DNA of 64,000 nt from Nocardioides sp. zg-1228 (GCF_017086465.1 NZ_CP070961.1:3844001-3908000); one strand, 5' to 3'. Positions 33,202 to 42,385 are shown, counted from the stretch's first letter. Made by a program: numbers and translations. The notes: a model not told the origin generated them from the sequence alone.

Positions 33202-34039
33202 CCACCGGGTTGACCAGGCGGCCGATGCCGGGGATCCGGCACTCCGCGACGTCGCCCGCGCGCACGTGGATCGCGCCGGGCGTGCCGGTGGAGATGACGT
33301 CGCCCGGGAAGAGCGGCATCACCGCGCTGTGGAACGCGACGAGGAACGCCGGGCTGTAGCGCATGTGCGCGACGGTGTTGGTGCGCGCCTGGTCGCCGTT
33401 GACGACGGTGGACACCTCGACGTCGCCGATCGAGCCGAACCGCTCGAGGACCTCGGCCATCGGCACGATCTCGGGGCCGAAGGAGAAGAAGCCCGGGAAG
33501 TTCTTGGAGCGGGTGAGGAAGCGGGGGTTGCGCTGGAGGATGTCCTCGGCCGTCTGGTCGAGGATCGTGGTGACGCCGAAGACGTGGTCGAGGGCCTCCT
33601 CCTCGGAGACGTTGCGGCACTCGCGCCCGATGACCAGGCCCAGCTCGCCCTCCGCCGTGGTGCGCTCGCTCTGCGACGGGATCGGGATGTCGTCGCCCTG
33701 GCCGATGATGGTGTGGTCGCCCTTGATGAAGGAGGCCGGCTCGTCGGGCACCGACTCGGAGAGATCGGCAGCGTGGTCGACGTAGTTGAGCCCGATGCCC
33801 CAGATCTTGCGGGGGCGCCGGTAGGGCGCGGTCCACGTGACGTCGGTGGACGGGCGGAACGACTCGGCGCCGGCCGAGGCGGCGGCGGCCACCAGGTCGT
33901 CGTAGAGGTCGTCCTCGATGACGCTCAGCAGCGAGGGCACCGGCCGGTCGGTGAGCGACGCGATCGGCACGACGCCGCGCTCGGGGTCGACGAGGACCGG
34001 GACGTCGGCGCCGCGGTCGAGGATGGTGGCGAGTCGCAC
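33191..34039 (-). CDS. Fumarylacetoacetate hydrolase family protein
   Basis: A 282-residue FAH-fold enzyme, last gene of the organic-acid operon. IWGIGLNYVDHAADL, then ASFIKGDHTIIGQGDDI, EGELGLVIGRECRNVSEEEAL and TGTPGAIHVRAGDVAE carry the Glu/Glu/Asp metal site and catalytic loop. Relatives hydrolyse acylpyruvates, decarboxylate oxaloacetate or hydrate 2-keto-pentenoates. GTG 34039 follows CAGGAG. In this operon it would act on a beta-diketo acid or oxo-diacid intermediate (inference). Confidence 0.9.
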   Translation of the reverse strand: MRLATILDRGADVPVLVDPERGVVPIASLTDRPVPSLLSVIEDDLYDDLVAAAASAGAESFRPSTDVTWTAPYRRPRKIWGIGLNYVDHAADLSESVPDEPASFIKGDHTIIGQGDDIPIPSQSERTTAEGELGLVIGRECRNVSEEEALDHVFGVTTILDQTAEDILQRNPRFLTRSKNFPGFFSFGPEIVPMAEVLERFGSIGDVEVSTVVNGDQARTNTVAHMRYSPAFLVAFHSAVMPLFPGDVISTGTPGAIHVRAGDVAECRIPGIGRLVNPVVSG

Positions 34040-34068
34040 GGGTGGTCTCCTGGGGGTGGTGGTGGGGG

Positions 34069-34842
34069 TCAGTAGGCGCCGACGAGTCCGCCGTCGACGC
34101 GGACCTGCTCGCCGGTGACGTACGCCGCCTGCTGCGAGGCGAGGAACGCGACGACCGCGCCGAACTCAGCAGGGTCGCCGTAGCGTCGGGCGGGGATCGC
34201 CGCCTCCGAGGAGGCGCGGGAGGCGTCGGGCGTGGTGCCGGTGCGCTCGGCCGCGGCCCGGTCGAGCTGGGCGACTCGATCGGTGTCGATCCGGCCGGGC
34301 AGGGCCATGTTGACCGTGACGCCGTCGGCGGCCACCGTGCCCGCGAGCGTCTTGAGGTAGGCCGCGAGCGCGGCGCGCCCGACGTTGGACGCGGTCAGCG
34401 TGGGGATCGGCTGTTGCACGCCGCTCGACCCGATCGCCACGATGCGGCCCCACCGGCGCTCGCGCATCCCGGGCAGCACCTGGCCCACGAGGCTGATGTG
34501 CTGCTTGAGGAGCAGGTCGAACGCCGCCTGGGCGGTCTCGGCGGTGAAGGCGTCGGCGGGGCCGGGCGGCGGGCCGCCGCCGTTGAGGACGACGATGTCG
34601 ACCTCGCCGAAGCTCTCGCGGGCCCGGTTGACCAGCAGGGCCGGGGTGTCGGGGTCGGTCACGTCGGCGACCACGCCGGCCGCGGACGGCAGCGACTCGA
34701 CGAGCGCGTCGACGAGCTCGGCGCGGCGCCCCGCGACGACGACGTGGGCGCCCTCGGCGGCCAGCGCCTCCGCGGACGCGCGTCCGAGTCCGGCGGTCGA
34801 GCCGAGGACGAGGGCGACCTTGCCTGTCAGGTCGAGATCCAT
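34069..34842 (-). CDS. Atypical short-chain dehydrogenase/reductase
   Basis: A 257-residue SDR with a near-standard cofactor site: VALVLGSTAGLGRASAEALA, then VVVAGRR (NADP-like Arg pair) and VLNGGGPPPG, where classical members have NAG. The catalytic Ser is present in GSSGVQQP. The following Tyr-x-x-x-Lys pair is missing; the segment reads TASNVGRAAL. The C-terminal GEQVRVDGGLVGAY is normal. The ATG has GGAGGA upstream and overlaps the lyase gene by 16 bases. It may have a different acid/base or act on an unusual substrate. Confidence 0.88.
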   Translation of the reverse strand: MDLDLTGKVALVLGSTAGLGRASAEALAAEGAHVVVAGRRAELVDALVESLPSAAGVVADVTDPDTPALLVNRARESFGEVDIVVLNGGGPPPGPADAFTAETAQAAFDLLLKQHISLVGQVLPGMRERRWGRIVAIGSSGVQQPIPTLTASNVGRAALAAYLKTLAGTVAADGVTVNMALPGRIDTDRVAQLDRAAAERTGTTPDASRASSEAAIPARRYGDPAEFGAVVAFLASQQAAYVTGEQVRVDGGLVGAY

Positions 34843-35744
34843 GGGGTTCCTCCAGAGGTGGGGGGCAGGTGGGTGAGGTGCTGCTCGAGCAGCGGCACCA
34901 TCGTGGCGGGAAGGGCGGCGGCGGGCGGGCGGACCCGGCCGGTCGCGAGCACGCCGCGACGACGCAGGATCTCCTTGCGGATCGACAGCCCGATCCGCAG
35001 CTGGCCCTCGAAGTTGGCGAGCGGGAGCCACGGCGCCCACGCCCGGTGGGCCTCGGCGAAACCGCCGGCCTCGTGGGCGTCGAGCGCGGCGCGGAGCCCC
35101 TCGGGGTGGCTCATCCCGGTCATCGCCCCGGCGGCGCCGCTGGCGAGCTCGTCGACGAGGCCGACACCGCCGAGCCCGCCGAACACGGGGACCTCGACCG
35201 CGCCGGTCAGCGTCGCGATCGCGGGCGGGGTCGGCGCGGCCTCCGCCTTCACCGCGGCCGCGAAGCCGGCGCAGGCGCGGACGACCTCGACCAGCACGTC
35301 GCCGGCGACGGTGACGCCGGAGGCGGCCGGGTAGTCCTGCACGACGACCGGGAGCCCGGTCGCCCGGTGGATCGCGGTGAGGTGCTCGACGGCGACCTCG
35401 GTGCGCGGGGAGTTGACCTGCACCATGAGCGCCCGGGGCGGTCGCCGCGCGGCCTCGAGGCAGGACAGCGCCTGGTCGACCGCGACGGCCGTGGTGCGCG
35501 CCGACAGCCCGATCACGACGGGCAGGTCGGAGGCGGTGGTCACCGTGCGGACGACGTCCTGCTGCTCGGCGCGCGTCAGCGCGTCGGCCTCGCCGAAGAC
35601 GCCCAGCGCGACCACGCCCTGCGCCGACACCGAGTCGGCGAGCGTGAGCTGACGCTCCAGCGAGGCGGTGTCGAGTGCGAGGCCGTCGTCGAACGGCGAG
35701 GCGAGCACCATCCACAGGCCACGGTCGAGGTGGACGTCGCTCAC
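34827..35744 (-). CDS. Dihydrodipicolinate synthase-family aldolase/lyase
   Basis: A 305-residue TIM-barrel enzyme of the DapA/NAL superfamily. Schiff-base Lys166 (AAAVKAEAAPTPP) and Tyr138 (VVVQDYPAASG) are in place. The family GVFGEADALT replaces the usual GTTGE motif, and PEGLRAALDAHEAGGF follows. Lysine synthesis is unlikely in this setting; a retro-aldol or dehydratase step on a 2-oxo acid fits better. GTG 35744 overlaps the LhgO stop. Confidence 0.87.
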   Translation of the reverse strand: MSDVHLDRGLWMVLASPFDDGLALDTASLERQLTLADSVSAQGVVALGVFGEADALTRAEQQDVVRTVTTASDLPVVIGLSARTTAVAVDQALSCLEAARRPPRALMVQVNSPRTEVAVEHLTAIHRATGLPVVVQDYPAASGVTVAGDVLVEVVRACAGFAAAVKAEAAPTPPAIATLTGAVEVPVFGGLGGVGLVDELASGAAGAMTGMSHPEGLRAALDAHEAGGFAEAHRAWAPWLPLANFEGQLRIGLSIRKEILRRRGVLATGRVRPPAAALPATMVPLLEQHLTHLPPTSGGTPWIST

Positions 35745-36961
35745 CGCGCCACCTCGCGGCCCAGCACGACGTCGACGACGTGCTCGGCGATCGCCAGGCT
35801 GGAGGTCGCCGCCGGCGACGGGGCGTTGCGCAGCGCGGTGACCCGGTCGCGGGTGGTGATCCGGAAGTCGTCGACCAGCGCGCCGCTGCGCTCGAGCGCC
35901 TGCGCCCGGATGCCACTGGGCCCGCTCACCACGTCGTCGAGCCGGAGCTCGGGCACGTAGCGGCGCGCGGCGGCGACGAAGCGGCGGCGGCTCAGCGACC
36001 CGGCCATCTCCATCACGCCGGTGCGCCAGTGCTGGCGCGCGAAACGACGGAACCCGTCGTAGGCCGCGATCTCGCGCAGGTCGCGCGCGGAGACGGTGCG
36101 CCAGTCGTAGCCCTCGCGGGCCAGGGCGAGCACGGCGTTGGGGCCGACCATCACCTCACCGTCGACCCGGGGCGTCAGGTGCACGCCGAGGAACGGGTAG
36201 CGGGGGTCGGGCACCGGGTAGACGAGGCCGTTGACCAGGGAGCGGCGCTCGGGGCGCAGCAGGAGGTACTCGCCCCGGAAGGGCACCACCTGCGGCTCCC
36301 GCGTGTCGCCCGCCTGCTCGGCGGTGTGGTCGGCCCACAGCCCGGTGCAGAGGACCACGCGGTCGAAGCGCTCCTCGAGCGGGCCGTCGGGCGTGCGGGC
36401 GGTGAGCACCACGCCCGTGCCGTCGTGCCGGACGCCGGTCAGCTCGGTCGAGAGCCGGACGGTGCCGCCGTCTCGCTCCACGAGCTCGGCGAGGCGGCGG
36501 GTGACGCCGGGGAAGTCGACGATCGCGGTCGACGGCGAGTGCAGCCCGCCCACCCCGCGCACGTGGGGCTCGATCTCCTGCAGCTCCCCGGCCGACAGCC
36601 GGCGGATGCCGGGCACGCCGTTGGCGAGCGCCTTGGCCTCGATCGCGTCGAGCCGGCCCTCCTCCGCCGCGTCGAGGGCGACGAGCACCTTGCCGCACGC
36701 GTCGTAGGCGATGTCGTGCTCGTCGCAGAAGTCGCGGAGCAGGCCGACCCCGCGCCGGCACAGGGTCGCCTTGAGCGAGCCCGGCTCGTAGTAGAGCCCG
36801 GCGTGCACGACGCCGGAGTTGCGTCCGGTCTGGTGCGCGGCCAGCCGGTCCTCCTTCTCCCACACGGTGACCGACGCGTCGGGGTCGACCACCTGGAGGC
36901 GCCGCGCGACGGCCGCGCCCAGGATCCCGCCACCGATCACGGCGTACGACACGGCGCTCAT
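35741..36961 (-). CDS. lhgO: L-2-hydroxyglutarate oxidase-like FAD enzyme
   Basis: A 406-residue DAO-family flavoprotein. FAD motif YAVIGGGILGAAVARRL (6-22) is followed by HQTGRNSGVVHAGLYYEPGS, the signature of LhgO. VPFRGEYLLLRPE and GPNAVLALAREGYDW are also shared. LhgO oxidises L-2-hydroxyglutarate to 2-oxoglutarate and passes electrons to quinones. Within this operon a related 2-hydroxy-diacid could be the substrate. Its ATG overlaps the CoA-transferase stop (ATGA). Confidence 0.9.
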   Translation of the reverse strand: MSAVSYAVIGGGILGAAVARRLQVVDPDASVTVWEKEDRLAAHQTGRNSGVVHAGLYYEPGSLKATLCRRGVGLLRDFCDEHDIAYDACGKVLVALDAAEEGRLDAIEAKALANGVPGIRRLSAGELQEIEPHVRGVGGLHSPSTAIVDFPGVTRRLAELVERDGGTVRLSTELTGVRHDGTGVVLTARTPDGPLEERFDRVVLCTGLWADHTAEQAGDTREPQVVPFRGEYLLLRPERRSLVNGLVYPVPDPRYPFLGVHLTPRVDGEVMVGPNAVLALAREGYDWRTVSARDLREIAAYDGFRRFARQHWRTGVMEMAGSLSRRRFVAAARRYVPELRLDDVVSGPSGIRAQALERSGALVDDFRITTRDRVTALRNAPSPAATSSLAIAEHVVDVVLGREVAR

Positions 36962-38172
36962 GCCGCACCGTCCGCGGCGTCGCTCTGGTCGAGCCAGGGC
37001 CGGTCCCACGCGAGGTCCTCGTGCTCGCCGAGCAGGGGCGGGGGCACCGGTGAGGCCGAGGCCGCGCCGTCGTAGCGCAGCGCGCCGCCCGGCACGGCCA
37101 CCTGGCCGAGGGTCGTGTGCTGGAGCTGGTGGACCAGGCCGAGGTGGCGGACCTGCTCCCACGCGTAGACCTCGGGGATGCTGCGGATCCGGCCCGCGGG
37201 CACTCCCTCGCGGGCCAGCTCGGCGAGGACGTCCTCGGCCGCGCGGTCGGCGAGCAGGCCGTCGATCTCGGCCTGGAGGGCGTCGACGTTGCCCACCCGG
37301 TCGCGGTTGGTGGCCACGTCGGGACGCGCCGGGTCGATGCCGACGACCGCCGCGAAGCGTCGCCACAGCGACTCCGAGCCGACCGCGATCACCAGGGAGG
37401 CGTCGGCGCACCGGAAGGTGCCGTAGGGCGCGATCGAGGGATGCCGGTTGCCGGTGCGGGCCGGCACCCGGCCGCCGTTGAGCCAGCCGGAGCCGTGGAA
37501 GGCGTGGACCGAGGCGACGGCCGCGAGCAGGCTCGTCTCGACGGCCCGGCCGACGCCGGTCGCCTCGCGCTCGCGCAGGGCCGACATCACGCCGAAGGCG
37601 CCGAACATGCCGGCCAGGATGTCGGCGATCGGCAGCCCGACGCGGGTGGGGTCGCCGTCGGCCTCGCCGGTCAGGCTCATCAGCCCGGCCTCGGCCTGCA
37701 CGATCTGGTCGAAGCCCGGGCGGTCGCCGTCGGGGCCGCCCGACCCGAAGCCGGTGATGGAGAGCGTCACGAGTCGCGGGTTGGCCTCGCGCAGCGAGGC
37801 GGGGTCGAGGCCGAGCCTGGCGAGCAGGCCCGGGCGGTAGTTCTCGACCAGGACGTCGGCGTCGGCGCACAGGTCGCGGAGGCGTTGGGCGCCCTCCGGC
37901 GACTTGAGATCGAGGCGCACCGAGCGCTTGCCGCGGTTGGCGGAGAGGAAGTAGGCCGACTCCTCGGTGGTGTCCGGCGCGGCGTCGGGGCCGGGCGGCG
38001 CGAAGGGGAGCCAGCCGCGGCTGTCGTCGCCCGACGGCGGCTCGACCTTGAGCACGTCGGCGCCCACGTCGGCCAGCATCATCGTGGCGTAGGGACCGGC
38101 GAGCGCGCGGCTCAGGTCGACGACGCGTACGCCGTCGAGCGAGCGGTGGTGGTGGTGTCCGGACGGGTTCAT
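36958..38172 (-). CDS. Class III CoA-transferase (CaiB/BaiF)
   Basis: A 404-residue CoA-transferase. LDGVRVVDLSRALAGPYATMMLADVGADVLKVE is the N-terminal signature. The catalytic Asp lies in PGFDQIVQAEAGLMSLTGE. NRGKRSVRLDLKSPEG and VENYRPGLLARLGL are typical. A GHHHHRSL run near the N-terminus is a curiosity. Such enzymes move CoA between an acyl-CoA donor and a (di)carboxylate. It is coupled by four-base overlaps on both sides and is one of two CoA-transferases in the operon. Confidence 0.93.
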   Translation of the reverse strand: MNPSGHHHHRSLDGVRVVDLSRALAGPYATMMLADVGADVLKVEPPSGDDSRGWLPFAPPGPDAAPDTTEESAYFLSANRGKRSVRLDLKSPEGAQRLRDLCADADVLVENYRPGLLARLGLDPASLREANPRLVTLSITGFGSGGPDGDRPGFDQIVQAEAGLMSLTGEADGDPTRVGLPIADILAGMFGAFGVMSALREREATGVGRAVETSLLAAVASVHAFHGSGWLNGGRVPARTGNRHPSIAPYGTFRCADASLVIAVGSESLWRRFAAVVGIDPARPDVATNRDRVGNVDALQAEIDGLLADRAAEDVLAELAREGVPAGRIRSIPEVYAWEQVRHLGLVHQLQHTTLGQVAVPGGALRYDGAASASPVPPPLLGEHEDLAWDRPWLDQSDAADGAA

Positions 38173-38666
38173 GATCGTCCTCCCATCAGCTTGAGTCCGA
38201 GGCTCATCAGCACGATGACCGACGTGATCCTCAGGACGTGGATCGACAGCACGACGGGGACGTTGGCGTTGGCCTCGGCCGACAACGCTCCCATCTGGGC
38301 GATGCCGCCCGGTGCCGTGGAGAGAAGTGCGGTGTGCACGTCGAAGTCGGTGAACCTCCACAGTCCCCAGGCGAGGGCCAGCCCGAAGAGGAGGAACAGC
38401 ACGACGGTGATGACGATGGGCACCGCCGCGGAGCGGAGCGCCACGAGCGACTCGCGGGTCACGGACTGCCCGAGCAGCGCACCGATCGCGACGTAGACCA
38501 CCCACTTGGCCCCGCCCGGCGCCTGCCAGCTCAGCTCGCTCGACAGCGAGAGGGCCGCGACCCCGATCATCGCCCCCAGCAGCGGCGCCGCCGGGAGCTT
38601 GAGCGCGGTGGCGACGCCCGCGCCGACCAGGGCCGCCGCCGACGTGGCGAGGATGCTGGCGATCAA
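38169..38666 (-). CDS. AbrB-family membrane protein, half length
   Basis: A 165-residue hydrophobic protein with about five helices and the FDVHTALLSTAPGGIAQMGALSAE block of the membrane AbrB (AmoA-like) family. Full-length members have two such repeats in roughly 350 residues; this has one. It starts at TTG 38666, whose TTGA overlaps the tctA stop, and ends in the CoA-transferase ATG. It may work as a dimer or as an accessory to the Tct transporter. Confidence 0.8.
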   Translation of the reverse strand: MIASILATSAAALVGAGVATALKLPAAPLLGAMIGVAALSLSSELSWQAPGGAKWVVYVAIGALLGQSVTRESLVALRSAAVPIVITVVLFLLFGLALAWGLWRFTDFDVHTALLSTAPGGIAQMGALSAEANANVPVVLSIHVLRITSVIVLMSLGLKLMGGRS

Positions 38667-40327
38667 CGGGAGTCCACGCGTTCGGGCGTGGGCCCACGGT
38701 CACCGTCGTCCGTGGAGCCGTCCGTGGGCGCGTCACCGGACGGGCCGGGAAGATCCTCGGGCGGCGGGACCGGGGTGCCGCCGCGGGCGTGACGGCGCCG
38801 CATGGCGCCGAGGCGCGCGATGATGCGGGCTGCGGCCCGCTTGATGAGCCGGGTGACGAGCGGGAGGACCAGGAGCAGGACGATCAGCGCGATCAGGACC
38901 TGGGAGGTGGTGCGGTCCCAGAAGATCCCGAAGGTGCCGCCCGAGATGATCATGGTCTGGCGCAGCGACTCCTCCGCCATGGGGCCGAGCACGAGCGCGA
39001 TGACCATCGCGGCTGGGGAGAGCCCGAAGCGGCGCATGAAGAAGCCGAGCACGCCGCAGGCGAGCATGATCGCCACCTCGACGATCGAGCCGTTGACCGT
39101 GAAGGTGCCGAGGACGCAGATCACGATGATCGTCGGGCCGAGGACCCGGAACGGGACCCGGGCGATGCTGGCGAATGCCGGGATGCAGAACACGTTGACC
39201 AGCAGCAGCATGATGTTGCCGAGGAACATGCTGGCGATGAGGCCCCACGCGAACTCGGGGTTCTGCGTCATCAGCAGCGGCCCCGGCTGGAGCCCCCACA
39301 TCATGAAGCCGCCGATCAGCACCGCGGTCGACGCCGAGCCCGGGATGCCGAGCGTCAGCAGCGGCACCATCGCGCCCGAGGAGGCGGCGTTGTTGGCCGC
39401 TTCAGGGCCGGTGAGGCCGGCCATCGCGCCCTTGCCGAACTTCTCGGGCGTCTTGGAGACCGACTTCTCCAGGTTGTAGGACATGAGCGAGGCGACCGTG
39501 GCGCCGGCACCGGGCGTGGCGCCGACGAAGAAGCCGAGGAACGATCCTCGGGTGATCGGCCCGGCCGACTCGCGCAGGTCGGTCCTGGTGGGCCAGAAGC
39601 CCCGTGAGCGGGCAGAGACGTTGAAGTAGGCGAGCTTCTCGAGGTGGCCGCCGCGCCACAGCGTGTGCAGGATCTCGCCGACGCCGAAGAGGCCGATGGC
39701 GACGGGGATGAAGTCGATGCCGTTGATCAGCTCGACCGAGCCGAACGTGTAGCGCTGCTGACCCGTGCCGATGTCGATGCCGACGGTGGCGATGCCGAAG
39801 CCGATCAGCGCCGACAGGGCGCCCAGGAGCCGGTTGCCGCCGATGATGACGATCAGCGTGAGCAGGCCGAGGACGACGACGAGGAAGAGCTCGGGCGGGC
39901 CGAAGGTGGCCGCGAGCGAAGCGGTGGCCGGCGAGGCGATGCTGATGAGCACGGCGCCGATGGTGCCGGCGACGAACGAGCCGATGGCGGCCATCACCAG
40001 CGCCGGTCCGGCTCTGCCCTGCTTGGCGAGCGGATAGCCGTCGAAGGTGCTGGCGACCGTCGCCGACTCGCCCGGCGTGTTGATCAGCACCGAGGTGATC
40101 GTGCCGCCGTACATCGCGCCGTAGTAGACCGCCGCCAGCATCACCACCGCGCCCGTCGGGTCCAGCGTGAAGGTGAGCGGGAGCAGGATCGCAAGTCCGG
40201 CCGAGGGGCCGAGGCCCGGCATCACCCCCACGATCATGCCGAGCATGACGCCTGCGAACAGCAGCAGCAGGTTCATCGGGGTGGCGACGGCGACGATGCC
40301 GTTGGCCAGGTTGTCGAAGATGTCCAT
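38663..40327 (-). CDS. tctA: Tripartite tricarboxylate transporter large permease TctA
   Basis: A 554-residue permease with about twelve helices. TctA signatures: GVMLGMIVGVMPGLGPSAGLAILLPLTF, YYGAMYGGTITSVLINTPGESATVASTFDGYPLAKQG, and GATPGAGATVASLMSYNLEKS. It carries a polar, Pro/Gly-rich C-terminal tail of about 45 residues. With TctB and TctC it forms a secondary, binding-protein-dependent importer for di- or tricarboxylates or similar acids. Confidence 0.95.
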   Translation of the reverse strand: MDIFDNLANGIVAVATPMNLLLLFAGVMLGMIVGVMPGLGPSAGLAILLPLTFTLDPTGAVVMLAAVYYGAMYGGTITSVLINTPGESATVASTFDGYPLAKQGRAGPALVMAAIGSFVAGTIGAVLISIASPATASLAATFGPPELFLVVVLGLLTLIVIIGGNRLLGALSALIGFGIATVGIDIGTGQQRYTFGSVELINGIDFIPVAIGLFGVGEILHTLWRGGHLEKLAYFNVSARSRGFWPTRTDLRESAGPITRGSFLGFFVGATPGAGATVASLMSYNLEKSVSKTPEKFGKGAMAGLTGPEAANNAASSGAMVPLLTLGIPGSASTAVLIGGFMMWGLQPGPLLMTQNPEFAWGLIASMFLGNIMLLLVNVFCIPAFASIARVPFRVLGPTIIVICVLGTFTVNGSIVEVAIMLACGVLGFFMRRFGLSPAAMVIALVLGPMAEESLRQTMIISGGTFGIFWDRTTSQVLIALIVLLLVLPLVTRLIKRAAARIIARLGAMRRRHARGGTPVPPPEDLPGPSGDAPTDGSTDDGDRGPTPERVDSR

Positions 40328-40343
40328 GTCGGGGTTCCGGTCG

Positions 40344-40883
40344 TCAGAAGCGCGGCAGGATGCCCTCGGGCAGCCCGGCGTTCAGGAGGGTCTGGAGCAG
40401 GATGTACATCACGAGCGGCAGGCAGATGGCGACGACCGCGTTGGTCACGTGGTGCCCGCGGTTGAGCAGGCTCAACATGACGCCGAGGAAGAGCGCGCAC
40501 GAGATGATGGTGCCGAGCCACAGCAGCGTGGCGACGAGGGCGGCGGCGGCGAGCACCATGATCGCGAGCAGTCGCGGGTGCTTGCCGAGGTCGGCGTCAC
40601 CGACCTCGTCCTCGAGGGCCACCACCTCGTCGTCCTCCGGGGTGCGGATGGCGGTGACCAGGGCCCACAGCGTGATCAGCAGGCCGCCGACGCCGACGAT
40701 CCGCGGGAAGAACCCCGGACCGATCCGGCCGGCCTGGGTGCGCCAGTCGAGGCCGAAGGCCATCTCGGTGTAGACCGCGAGCACGACCAGCACGCCCGCC
40801 AGGAAGACGGTCTTGGGCCGGACCCACCCCGCGGCCCGGCCCTGGGGCCGGGCCGCGGGCGTGGCTGCGTCAGCGAGCGTCAC
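40344..40883 (-). CDS. tctB: Tripartite tricarboxylate transporter small subunit TctB
   Basis: A 179-residue membrane protein with four predicted helices (residues 25-42, 60-75, 108-128, 140-170) and the typical IGPGFFPRIVGVGGLLITLWAL stretch. GTG 40883 overlaps the tctC stop; the longer open frame runs backwards through tctC and is not coding. It partners TctA, whose start lies 16 bases downstream. Confidence 0.9.
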   Translation of the reverse strand: MTLADAATPAARPQGRAAGWVRPKTVFLAGVLVVLAVYTEMAFGLDWRTQAGRIGPGFFPRIVGVGGLLITLWALVTAIRTPEDDEVVALEDEVGDADLGKHPRLLAIMVLAAAALVATLLWLGTIISCALFLGVMLSLLNRGHHVTNAVVAICLPLVMYILLQTLLNAGLPEGILPRF

Positions 40884-41857
40884 AGCGCACCGAGGTCGGT
40901 GAGTCGCTCCTCGAACGCGGTCTGCGTGTCGTCGAGGTAGGTGGTGAAGTCCTCGCCCCAGCGCTCGTCCTCGAGCAGGTAGTTCTCGTCGAGGTACTCC
41001 TGCCACTCGGGGGTCTCGACGACCTCCTGCATCGTCTCGATCCACCAGTCCTGCGCCTCCTGGGGGGCCTCGGGGGGCAGGATCAGGCCGCGCGGCATCG
41101 ACGGGATGTCGGAGATGTCGTTCTCCTCGCCGGTGGGCACGTCGGGCAGCGCCTCGAGGCGCTCGGGTCCGGTGAAGAGCAGCGGCGTCACCTGGCCGGC
41201 CTCGATCTGGCCCATGATCGAGCCGGGGTTGGAGATCATCGTGTCGATGGCACCGGAGAGCAGCGAGGTCTGCATCTGGCCCTCCTCGTTGTAGGGCACG
41301 TAGTCGATCTCGTAGCCCTCGGCGTCGGCGATCATCTGCTGGATGATGTAGTCGACGTTGACCGTGCCGATCCCGCCGACCACGACCTTGCCCTTCTCGG
41401 TGGCGTAGTCGACCCACTCCTCGTAGCTCTGGAAGTCGGCCTTGCCGGACGCGATGAGCAGCGCGTTGTCGGCGGCGAGCAGGCCCACCGGGGTGAAGTC
41501 GGTCGGCTCCCAGCCGGTGTCGGCCTGCAGGGGCGTGGTGATGAACGATCCCGAGGTCGTCGAGATGCCGTAGCCCTCGCCGGACTGGTTGAGCAGGTAG
41601 CCCCACCCGGTGGCGCCCGATCCGCCGTCGCGGTTCTCGACGCGGATGTTCTCGGGGTAGAGGTCCTGGCGCTGCAGGATGTCGACCATCGTGCGCGCCA
41701 TGAGGTCGTTGCCGCCGCCCGGGCCGAACGCGATCGTCCAGTCCATGTCCTCCGACGGGTACGCCCCGCCCGACCCACCGTCCGAGTCGCCACCACAGGC
41801 GCTCAGGGTGAGCATCAGCGCCGCCGCTGAAGCGACTGCGATCCTCTTGTGCTTCAT
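40880..41857 (-). CDS. tctC: Tripartite tricarboxylate transporter binding lipoprotein TctC
   Basis: A 325-residue exported binding protein. The signal peptide KHKRIAVASAAALMLTLSAC ends in a lipobox. The mature part shows WTIAFGPGGGNDLMARTM and ENRDGGSGATGWGYLL, which form the carboxylate-binding site of the Bug/TctC family. CAGGAGGAACC precedes ATG 41857. A 62-base gap separates it from the thioesterase, the largest inside the operon, so a secondary promoter here is possible. Confidence 0.93.
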   Translation of the reverse strand: MKHKRIAVASAAALMLTLSACGGDSDGGSGGAYPSEDMDWTIAFGPGGGNDLMARTMVDILQRQDLYPENIRVENRDGGSGATGWGYLLNQSGEGYGISTTSGSFITTPLQADTGWEPTDFTPVGLLAADNALLIASGKADFQSYEEWVDYATEKGKVVVGGIGTVNVDYIIQQMIADAEGYEIDYVPYNEEGQMQTSLLSGAIDTMISNPGSIMGQIEAGQVTPLLFTGPERLEALPDVPTGEENDISDIPSMPRGLILPPEAPQEAQDWWIETMQEVVETPEWQEYLDENYLLEDERWGEDFTTYLDDTQTAFEERLTDLGAL

Positions 41858-41919
41858 GGTTCCTCCTGGTTGCGGGGCACGGCGCTGCCGTGCCGGGTCG
41901 AGAGTGGTCGGTGCGTGGG

Positions 41920-42384
41920 TCACACCGCGTCGAGGCGGTGCCACGACCCGGTTCCGAGAGCGGTGAGTCGTCCCTGGTCGTCGGTCATCCGCGACTCGAG
42001 GTGCACGATGCGGCGACCCGAGCGGATCAGTCGGCCGGTGCAGGTGCCCGTCCCGGTGAGGGGACGGAAGAAGCGCATCTGCATCTCGATCGTCACCGCC
42101 GGTGACAGGAACTTCTTGCAGAGGTGGCCCATCGAGATGTCGAGGGCCGTGGTGATGACACCGCCGTGCACCGAGCCCTGCGGGTTGCACAGGTGAGGGC
42201 CGTACGGAAGGACGACGGTGCAGGTCTGCTCCGGCTCGTCATAGGAGATCTCGAGCTGCAGGAACCGGCTGAGGAAGAAGGAGCCGAACTCCCAGGCCGG
42301 ATCGGACGCCGCCTCGCGCGCCAGGGCCGACACCTCGTCGGGGTCGACGCGCGGCACGGCGCGTCCGGTCGCTGTGGTCGTCAT
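41920..42384 (-). CDS. PaaI-family hotdog thioesterase
   Basis: A 154-residue hotdog-fold acyl-CoA thioesterase. GPHLCNPQGSVHGGVITTALDISMG carries the HGG-containing catalytic helix, followed by VTIEMQMRFFRPLTGTGTCTG. It would release CoA from dead-end thioesters or complete a hydrolysis step. One base separates it from the enoyl-CoA hydratase stop. Confidence 0.9.
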   Translation of the reverse strand: MTTTATGRAVPRVDPDEVSALAREAASDPAWEFGSFFLSRFLQLEISYDEPEQTCTVVLPYGPHLCNPQGSVHGGVITTALDISMGHLCKKFLSPAVTIEMQMRFFRPLTGTGTCTGRLIRSGRRIVHLESRMTDDQGRLTALGTGSWHRLDAV

Positions 42385-42385
42385 G

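Noticed and set aside
34827..35744. DapA-family gene as the lysine-biosynthetic dihydrodipicolinate synthase
   Set aside because: The GTTGE motif is replaced and the gene sits in a catabolic operon with no lysine genes.
36958..38172. HHHH run near the CoA-transferase N-terminus as a metal-binding tag
   Set aside because: It lies in a disordered leader before the conserved domain and has no partner ligands; probably incidental.
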